Shown here in pieces: positions 33,237 through 39,260 of a DNA stretch of 39,260 nt. Position numbers and translations under genes: made by a program. The DNA lies in assembly GCF_000472665.1 (NCBI RefSeq), contig NZ_AXAC01000011.1:1-39260 (forward strand). The letters run 5' to 3'. Below the pieces are notes generated by a model. The model worked only from the letters and a program-made list of their open reading frames with translations, did not search any database and was not told where the DNA came from. The number at the start of each line of letters is the position of its first letter. The first letter of the stretch is position 1. Source of the stretch: Acetobacterium malicum subsp. dehalogenans DSM 11527. Lineage in GTDB: Bacteria > Bacillota > Clostridia > Eubacteriales > Eubacteriaceae.

Positions 33237-34520
33237 TTAAGCCAGTCCGAAAAACTCCGCGGCCACATCGGCCGGACATTTGCTGTCGGCACAGACGGCA
33301 CAGCCATGGGAGGGCTTTTGGGTCGCCAAAGCGGCGATCAGATTGGCCTGATTGATGGCGTTTTTGACCTGTTCCTCCTGGTTCCGGGAAACCCGGGCCC
33401 GGGACATTGCCAGATCACGGTTCCAGGCCGCGCCGCCACGTTTTAAAACATTGGCGGCATTGGCGGCGATCCGGGTGGTTTCGACACCGATGCGGACATC
33501 TTCTTCATTGGGCAGACCGAGATGTTCGGCGGGGGTCAGATAACAAAGGAAGTCAGCCCCGTGCATGCCGGCAAAGGCACCGCCGATGGCACCGGAAATA
33601 TTATCATAACCGGGAGCCACATCGGTGGCCAGGAAGCCCAGAATATAGTAGGGCACGTCAAAACAAAGCCGTTTTTGCAGCAGCATCGCTGACGGAATAT
33701 GGTTTAGCGGCACATGGCCGGGACCTTCCACCATCACCTGAACGCCAGCGGCCAGGGCTCGTTTGGTCAGCTCACCAGCGACCATTAAGCCGCGCAGGTG
33801 GGCCTGATCAAGAGAATCGGCATTGGCCCCGGGGCGGATGGCATCGCCGATACTTAACACCGTATCGGTGGCTTTAAGAATCTCCAGCAGCCGGTCAAAT
33901 TCAGCGTAAAGCGGGTTTTCTTTGTCATTATGGAACATCCAGCCGGTCAGCAGCGAGCCGCCGCGACTGACCACGTCGGCCACCCGGCCGCTTTTCTTTA
34001 AAATATTGAGCACATCCATATTCAACGCCGAGTGCACGGCCATAAAATCCATACCGGCCTGGCATTGTTTTTCGACCACGTCAAACAGGTCATCAGAAGT
34101 CATATTGACCATCAGGCCGCGTTTTTCGGTGGCTTCTTTGGCCGCCTGGTAAACCGGCACGCAGCCAGCCGCGATATTAGAATTGGTTAAACTCAGGGTC
34201 CGCATCGTATCAATATCTTCACCCATGCTTAAATCCATAAAGCCGTGAGCACCGGCATCTTCGATGATTTTCAGTTTTTTGACTTCCATTTCCATATCAT
34301 CCCGGTCACCAGAGGTGCCCATCAGGCCATTGACTTTGACATCCAGGCCACCGCCAATACCACAGATTTTAGTCCGGTTGCGCAATTTATTTTTCGGAAT
34401 GACGATCCGGCCGGCGGCTACTCCGGCGCGGATAAATTCGGGTGTGAAGCCTTCGCTGATCGCCACCATTTCCATTTCTTGGGTAATTTTACCCTGACGG
34501 GCTTTTAACATTTGGGTCAT
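33237..34520 (-). CDS. bzaB: ThiC-paralogue radical SAM enzyme BzaB (5-hydroxybenzimidazole synthase, second subunit)
   Basis: A 427-residue ThiC-like enzyme. The C-terminal cluster motif CX2CX4C is CAVCADSKC at about 406-414. The body has the ThiC-like stretches DAGAHGFMDLSMGEDIDTMR, GDAIRPGANADSL, MVEGPGHVPLNHI and YLTPAEHLGLP. In the known system BzaA and BzaB together convert aminoimidazole ribotide to 5-hydroxybenzimidazole. The start at 34520 is two bases after the bzaA stop. It is shorter than bacterial ThiC (about 430-630). Its position beside a second ThiC-like gene and cobT distinguishes it from thiamine synthesis. Confidence 0.93.
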   Translation of the reverse strand: MTQMLKARQGKITQEMEMVAISEGFTPEFIRAGVAAGRIVIPKNKLRNRTKICGIGGGLDVKVNGLMGTSGDRDDMEMEVKKLKIIEDAGAHGFMDLSMGEDIDTMRTLSLTNSNIAAGCVPVYQAAKEATEKRGLMVNMTSDDLFDVVEKQCQAGMDFMAVHSALNMDVLNILKKSGRVADVVSRGGSLLTGWMFHNDKENPLYAEFDRLLEILKATDTVLSIGDAIRPGANADSLDQAHLRGLMVAGELTKRALAAGVQVMVEGPGHVPLNHIPSAMLLQKRLCFDVPYYILGFLATDVAPGYDNISGAIGGAFAGMHGADFLCYLTPAEHLGLPNEEDVRIGVETTRIAANAANVLKRGGAAWNRDLAMSRARVSRNQEEQVKNAINQANLIAALATQKPSHGCAVCADSKCPADVAAEFFGLA

Positions 34521-34522
34521 GA

Positions 34523-35824
34523 CTAGTTCCTCGCTTCCTGGTTTTCGTCTCGTAAATACTTGCCAACAATTTTCATGGCACAGAAGTCACCGCACATGCT
34601 GCATTCGGATTCAAAGTTGGTGCTACGATCCTTCCAGACCTTCGTGGCGGTTTCGGTATCGATGGCCAGTTCCATCTGTCGGCCCCAGTTCAGTTCCCGC
34701 CGGGCATGGGACATTTCCAGATCCCAGGCAATGGCAGCCGGATGGCCTTTACCGACATCGCCGGCATGGGCAGCAATACGACTGGCCATCACCCCCAGAT
34801 AGACATCATCGGCACTCGGCATGCCAATATGTTCTGCTGGGGTTACGTAGCAGAGGAAGTCAGCGCCGTAATAGGAGGCAATCGCTCCGCCGATGGCGCC
34901 GGTGACATGATCCATACCAGCCCCGGAATCGGTGGGTAGACAGCCGAAGACAAAGTAGGGCGCGCCGCCGCATAATTGTTTCTGTAATGAAACGGTGGTC
35001 TGGATCTGATCCAAGGGCACGTGACCCGGTCCTTTGACCATCACCTGAACTCCGGCCGCCCGGGCCTTTTTAACCAGGCCGCCGAGGATCACCAATTCAT
35101 GAACCTGAGCGCCGTCCAGCGAATCAGCGATGCAGCCAGGGCGCATGCCGTCGGCAAAGCTCAGTACGACATCATATTTTTTACAGATTTCCAGGACCCG
35201 GTCATATTGGGTAAAGAAAGGATTTTCACAGTGGTTGTGAACCATCCAGCCGATCAGATGGGAACCCCCATAACTGACCAGGGGATCAATCCGGCCTTCT
35301 TCTTTGGCGCGGTTGATCACGTCCATGGTGGTGCCGCAGTGCAGTGCCAAAAAGCTGACCCCTTCAGCGGCATGCTTTTCCATCATCGCAAACATGTCGT
35401 CGGCGGTCATATCTAAAGCAGTGCCGTATTTTTCCTGAGCCATGGCCAGAGTCTGATAAAGCGGCAGGGTACCCACCGGCCGGTCCACTGTCGATAAAAC
35501 GGTTTCGCGCATCGCGTCGATTGGGCCCCGGACACTTAAGTCCATCAGGGTATCGGCCTTGGCCTTAACGGCCTGGTCAATTTTAGCCATTTCACCGGCG
35601 ATGGTGTCATCCACTTCATACATCCCGACGCTGGCTGATACCTTGGTAAACAGACCTTTGCCCACCGCTACCGGGTTGATGTTGGGCCGGGTACTCATCA
35701 AGATGACGATTTCACCAGCAGCCACCCCCTGTCGAATCAGCTCGGGATCAATCCCTTCTTTTTGTGCCACATAAATCATTTCTGCGGTGATTTCACCAGC
35801 GCGTGCTTTTTCCAGAATTGTCAT
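34523..35824 (-). CDS. bzaA: ThiC-paralogue radical SAM enzyme BzaA (5-hydroxybenzimidazole synthase, first subunit)
   Basis: A 433-residue ThiC-like protein whose start at 35824 has AGGAGG five bases upstream. An upstream open extension covers the terminator and is not used. ThiC-like stretches include IDAMRETVLSTVDRPVGTLP, FADGMRPGCIADSL and MVKGPGHVPLDQIQTTV, and the last residues are SECSMCGDFCAMK. The cluster cysteines are spaced CX2CX3C here, one residue shorter than in BzaB's CX2CX4C. It is the first gene of the operon, behind a cobalamin riboswitch and an intrinsic terminator, so expression should fall when cobalamin is plentiful. Which of the two paralogues is BzaA follows the gene order bzaA-bzaB known from related organisms. 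Confidence 0.92.
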   Translation of the reverse strand: MTILEKARAGEITAEMIYVAQKEGIDPELIRQGVAAGEIVILMSTRPNINPVAVGKGLFTKVSASVGMYEVDDTIAGEMAKIDQAVKAKADTLMDLSVRGPIDAMRETVLSTVDRPVGTLPLYQTLAMAQEKYGTALDMTADDMFAMMEKHAAEGVSFLALHCGTTMDVINRAKEEGRIDPLVSYGGSHLIGWMVHNHCENPFFTQYDRVLEICKKYDVVLSFADGMRPGCIADSLDGAQVHELVILGGLVKKARAAGVQVMVKGPGHVPLDQIQTTVSLQKQLCGGAPYFVFGCLPTDSGAGMDHVTGAIGGAIASYYGADFLCYVTPAEHIGMPSADDVYLGVMASRIAAHAGDVGKGHPAAIAWDLEMSHARRELNWGRQMELAIDTETATKVWKDRSTNFESECSMCGDFCAMKIVGKYLRDENQEARN

Positions 35825-35829
35825 CGTTT

Positions 35830-35940
35830 CCTCCTGAATGATTGTAGTTATTTTGTTTTCCACAAATTTTGGCAAATAAAAAAGTCCACAGCTGTTATTG
35901 TTACAATAACAGCCATGAACTTTACCTTCGTTCATTCAGG
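35830..35940 (-). promoter_or_regulatory. Expression platform: outer stem overlapping the bzaA ribosome binding site
   Basis: TCATTCAGG on the plus strand at 35932-35940 is complementary to CCTGAATGA at 35833-35841. On the minus strand the second arm runs directly into the bzaA AGGAGG (35835-35830), overlapping it by three bases. The pairing would enclose the terminator hairpin. It suggests a second, translational layer of control, which is inference. Confidence 0.4.
35874..35923 (-). terminator. Riboswitch-controlled intrinsic terminator before bzaA
   Basis: A 20-bp stem (35904-35923 with 35881-35900; three GT pairs, otherwise Watson-Crick, TTA loop) ends in ACTTTTTTATTT on the minus strand. 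It lies between the riboswitch and bzaA, where an expression platform is expected. Confidence 0.88.
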
Positions 35941-35944
35941 ATCG

Positions 35945-36106
35945 ATTCATAGGCAGGTCTCCTGACTCGGGGTTTTAGCGCTGCGCCACACCTTCCCATT
36001 AAAAAACAGTGGTTTTTGTGGTTTGCTCCGCCCTTACAGTGATGGGTTCGTTCAGGACTCTCACCTGATTCCCTATTCTCCTTATTACTAAGGCACCTAT
36101 GCTCGC
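35945..36106 (-). ncRNA. Cobalamin (AdoCbl-type) riboswitch
   Basis: On the minus strand the conserved B12 box AGTCAGGAGACCTGCCT lies at 35967-35951. Upstream in the RNA are GGTGCC near 36097, GGGAATCAGGTGAGAGTCC near 36070-36052, and GGGCGGAGCAAACCAC near 36035-36020. GGAAGGTGTGGCGC near 35990 completes the core. This order matches the family and its position is that of a leader for bzaA. In acetogens such elements repress bza genes when cobalamin is abundant. The boundary is approximate. Confidence 0.93.
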
Positions 36107-36127
36107 TTTTTTATTCACTTATTCTTA

Positions 36128-36155
36128 ATTATACACACTAAAAATGAATGTGCAA
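36128..36155 (-). promoter_or_regulatory. Sigma-A promoter of the bza operon
   Basis: On the minus strand TTGCAC (36155-36150), 16 bases, then TATAAT (36133-36128). Transcription would start near 36121, about 15 bases before the riboswitch core. Confidence 0.7.
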
Positions 36156-36211
36156 GAAAAAAATAAAAAAAACTGATTTGTGCAGTTGCCATAAAAAAAC
36201 GAAACAAACTA

Positions 36212-36220
36212 TGTTATAAT
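36212..36220 (+). promoter_or_regulatory. Extended -10 promoter of the NfeD-SPFH pair
   Basis: TGTTATAAT: a TATAAT (36215-36220) with the extended TG one base upstream. No good -35 is seen, which an extended -10 can tolerate. It lies 29 bases before the NfeD ATG. Confidence 0.5.
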
Positions 36221-36249
36221 GAAATCAAGTGAATGAGGGAGGTGAGAGG

Positions 36250-36705
36250 ATGAATATTGTTTTTGTCTGGTTGGTCCTGTTTATTGTGTTTCTGGTAGCG
36301 GAATTGGTGACAGCTGGTGCGTTGGTTTCGATCTGGTTTTGCGTCGGAGCCCTGGCAGCCTTAGTCGCTGCATATCTAGGTGCCGCATTTTGGGTCCAGA
36401 TGACACTATTTTTCGTGGTCTCAATTGGGTTACTATTGGGGACAAAACCGTTTTTAAAGAAACACCTGGATCCCAAAACAATGGCCACCAATGCCGATCG
36501 CATTTTGCAAAACCGGGGTATTGTTGAAGAAGAAATCAATAACCTCAAAGGTCAGGGGGCGGTCAAAATAGACGGCAAATCCTGGTCGGCCCGAAATGTG
36601 GATGGCGATGTTGTCATTCCCGTTGATACTGAAGTGATTGTGGTGGGCATCGAAGGAGTCAAGGCCATGGTTAAATTGGTGGAAAAAGAATCCATTGCTG
36701 AATAA
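36250..36705 (+). CDS. NfeD family membrane protein
   Basis: A 151-residue protein with an N-terminal membrane region (about 3-70, segments near 3-24, 28-47 and 49-68) and a C-terminal OB-fold domain (about 85-148). The latter includes GQGAVKIDGKSWSAR and VIPVDTEVIVVGIEGVKAMV. NfeD proteins partner SPFH/stomatin proteins in membrane organisation, and the SPFH gene follows 15 bases later. The ATG at 36250 has GGAGG about nine bases upstream; an ATG at 36229 precedes that site. Confidence 0.9.
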   Translation: MNIVFVWLVLFIVFLVAELVTAGALVSIWFCVGALAALVAAYLGAAFWVQMTLFFVVSIGLLLGTKPFLKKHLDPKTMATNADRILQNRGIVEEEINNLKGQGAVKIDGKSWSARNVDGDVVIPVDTEVIVVGIEGVKAMVKLVEKESIAE

Positions 36706-36720
36706 AAGGAGAAAAAAATT

Positions 36721-37662
36721 ATGTATGGACTAATTGTTTTAGGCGTAATATTTATCATCTTCATTGTTGTGATTATTGTCAATGCCAAGATTGTGCCCCA
36801 GGCCAACGCCTATGTGGTGGAACGACTGGGTGCTTACCATTCTACCTGGGAAACCGGTTTTCACATCGCGATCCCGATTATTGATCGGATTTCCAAGCGG
36901 GTTAGTTTAAAAGAACGGGTGGCGGATTTTCCACCCCAACCGGTGATTACCAAGGACAATGTCACGATGCAGATCGATACGGTTATTTACTTACAGGTCA
37001 CCGACCCTAAATTCTATATGTATGGGGTTGATAATCCCATGAAAGCAATTGAAAACCTCACCGCCACCACTCTGCGTAATATCATTGGGGATATGGAGCT
37101 GGATCAGACTCTGACTTCCCGGGACGTTATCAATACCAAAATGCGGGTGATTCTCGATGAAGCCACCGATCCCTGGGGGATTAAAATCAACCGGGTGGAG
37201 CTTAAAAATATCATGCCGCCGGAAGCGATTCAAAATGCCATGGAACGGCAGATGAAGGCTGAGCGGGAACGTCGGGAAAAAATCCTCCAGGCCGAAGGGG
37301 AAAAAGCTAGTGCCGTACTGGTGGCCGAAGGGGAAAAATCAGCGGCTATTTTACAGGCCGAAGGTCTAAAAGCTGCCGCCATTCTCAGCGCCGAAGCCGA
37401 TCGTGAAGCTCAGATCAGACGAGCCGAAGGGGAAGCGGAAGCGATTATCAAAGTACAGGAAGCGGTCGCCCAAGGGGTTAAAATGCTCAATGAAGCCGAT
37501 CCGATCAAGTCGGTCATTGCCCTGAAGAGCTTGTCCACCTTTGAAAAGGTCGCCGACGGCAAAGCCACTAAGATTATTATTCCCTCAGAAATTCAAGGGT
37601 TGGCCGGTCTGGCCACATCCCTCAGTGAAATCATGAAGGATCAGACGAAAGTCAGTCAATAG
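36721..37662 (+). CDS. SPFH/band-7 (stomatin-like) membrane protein
   Basis: A 313-residue protein with an N-terminal membrane segment (about 3-24). A band-7/SPFH domain covers about 25-190, with VVERLGAYHSTWETGFHIAI and LKERVADFPPQPVITKDNVT. A long Glu/Lys/Ala-rich coiled coil follows (about 175-250, repeats of AEGEKASA and AEGLKAAA) before the short C-terminus. SPFH proteins oligomerise into membrane scaffolds, often with NfeD and sometimes with a protease. It is coupled to the NfeD gene and followed by a terminator. Confidence 0.92.
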   Translation: MYGLIVLGVIFIIFIVVIIVNAKIVPQANAYVVERLGAYHSTWETGFHIAIPIIDRISKRVSLKERVADFPPQPVITKDNVTMQIDTVIYLQVTDPKFYMYGVDNPMKAIENLTATTLRNIIGDMELDQTLTSRDVINTKMRVILDEATDPWGIKINRVELKNIMPPEAIQNAMERQMKAERERREKILQAEGEKASAVLVAEGEKSAAILQAEGLKAAAILSAEADREAQIRRAEGEAEAIIKVQEAVAQGVKMLNEADPIKSVIALKSLSTFEKVADGKATKIIIPSEIQGLAGLATSLSEIMKDQTKVSQ

Positions 37663-37697
37663 AGTATTTCATATATGTTTTATCAACGACCATGAAT

Positions 37698-37746
37698 GGG
37701 CAATTGGAAAACGGCTAGCCGTTTTCTAATTGCCCTAAGTTTTTAA
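37698..37746 (+). terminator. Intrinsic terminator after the SPFH gene
   Basis: GGGCAATTGGAAAACGG (37698-37714) pairs with 37719-37735 around CTAG, with one GT pair, followed by TAAGTTTTTAAG. Confidence 0.7.
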
Positions 37747-37774
37747 GAGTGAAAATTAGAAAGAAGGAATATTT

Positions 37775-39260
37775 TTGGGAATCTCGAATACGCAACTCAT
37801 CAAACGTTTCATACCCTATTATCAAAAATACAAATGGATTCTGTTATTGGATCTGTTTTGCGCGACCCTGACGACCGTCTGTGATCTGGTTCTGCCGCTG
37901 ATCGTGCGGTTTATTACCAACACCGCCATCAATGATCTGGCCAGTCTGACGGTGGAAACCATCTTAAAGCTGGGGCTGGTTTATCTGGTGCTGCGGCTGA
38001 TCGACGCCGTGGCCAACTATTTTATGGCCGATGTCGGCCATGTTATGGGCGCCCGGATCGAAACCGATATGCGTCGGGATCTCTTTTCACACCTCCAGAA
38101 GCTGTCCTTTTCATTTTACAGTGACACCAAGATCGGTCAGCTGATGTCGCGGATCACCTCAGACCTTTTTGATGTCACCGAGTTTGCCCATCATTGTCCC
38201 GAGGAATTTTTCATTGCCGGCTTAAAAATCGGGATTTCATTTGCGATTCTGGGCTCGGTTAATATCTGGCTGACGCTGATTATTTTTACCGCCCTGCCAG
38301 TGATGCTGTTGACCACTACCTATTTTCGCAAGCGGATGCGCCGGGAAATGAAGCGCTCCCGGGTCAAGACTGGCGATATCAATGCCCAGGTGGAAGACAA
38401 TCTGCTGGGGATCCGGGTGGTAAAATCTTTTGCCAATGAAAATATCGAAGAAATGAAGTTTGAAGTGGGGAACAGTCAATTTCTGGAAATCAAAAAGAAA
38501 ACCTATCGTTATTTTGCCGGGTTTCAGACGACCACCCGGCTCTTCGACGGACTGATGTACCTGCTGGTGGTGGTCTGTGGGGGGATCTTTATGATCAACG
38601 GTGCCATTAACCCCGGGGATTATATTGCCTACCTGATGTATGTCACCACCTTACTGGCTTCAATCCGCCGGATTGTCGAATTTGCCGAACAGTTTCAGCG
38701 GGGCATGACCGGGTTTGAGCGCTTTATTGAAATTCTCGATGAACCCACCGAATACGAAAATCAGGCCAATGAGGTCGAACTGACCAACGTGGTCGGTGAT
38801 ATCCGCTTTGAGGATGTCAGCTTTCAATATAACGATGGCGGTGACGCGGTGCTTTCTCATATTGACGTCGAGGTCAAAGCTGGCCAGAACATTGCTATCG
38901 TCGGGCCTTCCGGCAGTGGTAAAACAACCATGTGTCATCTGATTCCGCGGTTCTACAATGTCACCTCCGGCCGAATTCTGATTGACGGTCAGGATATTCA
39001 GGGTCTGACCCTGCACACGTTGCGAACCCAGGTGGGGGTGGTTCAGCAGGATGTTTATCTTTTTTCGGGCACGGTTTATGAGAATATCAGCTACGGCCGG
39101 TCAGATGCTGACCGGGCCAGTGTGGTGCAGGCAGCGAAACACGCTGGAGCCCATGCGTTTATTGAGAAGCTCCCTCTGGGTTACGATACCTATATTGGCG
39201 AACGGGGAATCAAACTTTCCGGCGGTCAGAAACAGCGGATCAGCATTGCCCGGGTGTTTT
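37775..39260 (+). CDS. ABC-type exporter, fused membrane and ATPase domains (cut by right edge)
   Basis: The visible 495 residues form a half-transporter of the MsbA/LmrA type. The membrane domain (about 10-310) has six segments. The ATPase domain begins near 340, with Walker A GPSGSGKTT at about 379, the Q-loop VQQDVYLFSG at about 421, and the signature LSGGQKQR at about 481. Walker B and the switch His lie beyond the window. The reading frame begins at TTG 37775, following GAAGGA; no ATG is better placed, so this start is likely. Type I exporters of this form move lipids, peptides or drugs; the substrate cannot be inferred. Confidence 0.88.
   Translation, partial: MGISNTQLIKRFIPYYQKYKWILLLDLFCATLTTVCDLVLPLIVRFITNTAINDLASLTVETILKLGLVYLVLRLIDAVANYFMADVGHVMGARIETDMRRDLFSHLQKLSFSFYSDTKIGQLMSRITSDLFDVTEFAHHCPEEFFIAGLKIGISFAILGSVNIWLTLIIFTALPVMLLTTTYFRKRMRREMKRSRVKTGDINAQVEDNLLGIRVVKSFANENIEEMKFEVGNSQFLEIKKKTYRYFAGFQTTTRLFDGLMYLLVVVCGGIFMINGAINPGDYIAYLMYVTTLLASIRRIVEFAEQFQRGMTGFERFIEILDEPTEYENQANEVELTNVVGDIRFEDVSFQYNDGGDAVLSHIDVEVKAGQNIAIVGPSGSGKTTMCHLIPRFYNVTSGRILIDGQDIQGLTLHTLRTQVGVVQQDVYLFSGTVYENISYGRSDADRASVVQAAKHAGAHAFIEKLPLGYDTYIGERGIKLSGGQKQRISIARVF

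Noticed and set aside
32461-34508. Several long plus-strand ORFs antisense to cobT and bzaB
   Set aside because: They arise from codon bias on the opposite strand, have no ribosome binding sites and no recognisable domains, and overlap well-supported genes.
34523-35824. Thiamine synthesis ThiC annotation for the two ThiC-like genes
   Set aside because: Two adjacent ThiC paralogues with cobT, a methyltransferase and two B12-type radical SAM genes under a cobalamin riboswitch fit the bza operon, and no thi gene is nearby.
35825-35935. N-terminal extension of BzaA
   Set aside because: It covers the intrinsic terminator and has no ribosome binding site, whereas ATG 35824 has AGGAGG at ideal spacing.
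1-39260. CRISPR array or tandem spacer repeats
   Set aside because: No regularly spaced direct repeats of the needed length were seen anywhere in the window.

Overview
The window reads as chromosomal DNA of an anaerobic, acetogen-like Firmicute of the Acetobacterium/Eubacterium type. The main evidence is a complete anaerobic 5,6-dimethylbenzimidazole (DMB) operon, bzaA-bzaB-cobT-bzaC-bzaD-bzaE, in the gene order known from Eubacterium limosum. Supporting evidence is a cobalt/nickel ECF transporter, a molbindin, strong AGGAGG ribosome binding sites, sigma-A-type promoters and ChW repeats. The genus is an inference.

Left end (1-6.2 kb): a mobile or prophage-derived region. An IS21-family element, cut by the window edge, has inserted into a phage holin gene, leaving only its last 35 codons in front of an amidase endolysin. 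A visibly AT-rich accessory block follows. It holds a DUF6338-like membrane protein coupled to a 43-residue Pro/Lys-rich protein, a divergent ParA-type ATPase operon with two unrecognised partners, and a DUF6994-like protein. The block ends near 6.07-6.09 kb at a sequence resembling the 3' end of a tRNA gene, possibly a prophage attachment-site remnant.

6.2-9.1 kb: a DUF2975/XRE/DUF3955 membrane-protein and regulator operon with a clear promoter and operator, and a zinc-ribbon/TPR surface-type protein broken by a one-base frameshift. 9.2-17.1 kb: a solitary Eco57I-like DNA methyltransferase, rarA, a presequence-protease-like M16 metallopeptidase and a DacF-like D-Ala-D-Ala carboxypeptidase. 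17.1-20.0 kb: cbiM(PDGLE fusion)-cbiQ-cbiO, a cobalt/nickel ECF importer with its own promoter and a candidate attenuator leader. 20.2-22.7 kb: an XpaC-TelA pair. 23.1-26.4 kb: an alpha/beta hydrolase, glycerate kinase and a CdaR-type regulator. 26.5-28.1 kb: a CNNM/CorC-type transporter, preceded by a possible 34-residue peptide, and a molbindin.

28.1-36.2 kb, minus strand: the bza operon. It begins with a sigma-A promoter, a cobalamin riboswitch and a strong intrinsic terminator before bzaA. BzaA and BzaB divert the purine intermediate AIR to 5-hydroxybenzimidazole, BzaC O-methylates it, BzaD and BzaE (B12-binding radical SAM proteins) finish DMB, and CobT activates DMB for attachment to the corrinoid. 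With the cobalt importer 10 kb away, the window supplies both metal and lower-ligand functions for cobamide synthesis. 36.2-39.26 kb: an NfeD-SPFH pair and the start of an ABC exporter cut by the right edge. No rRNA, complete tRNA or CRISPR array was seen.
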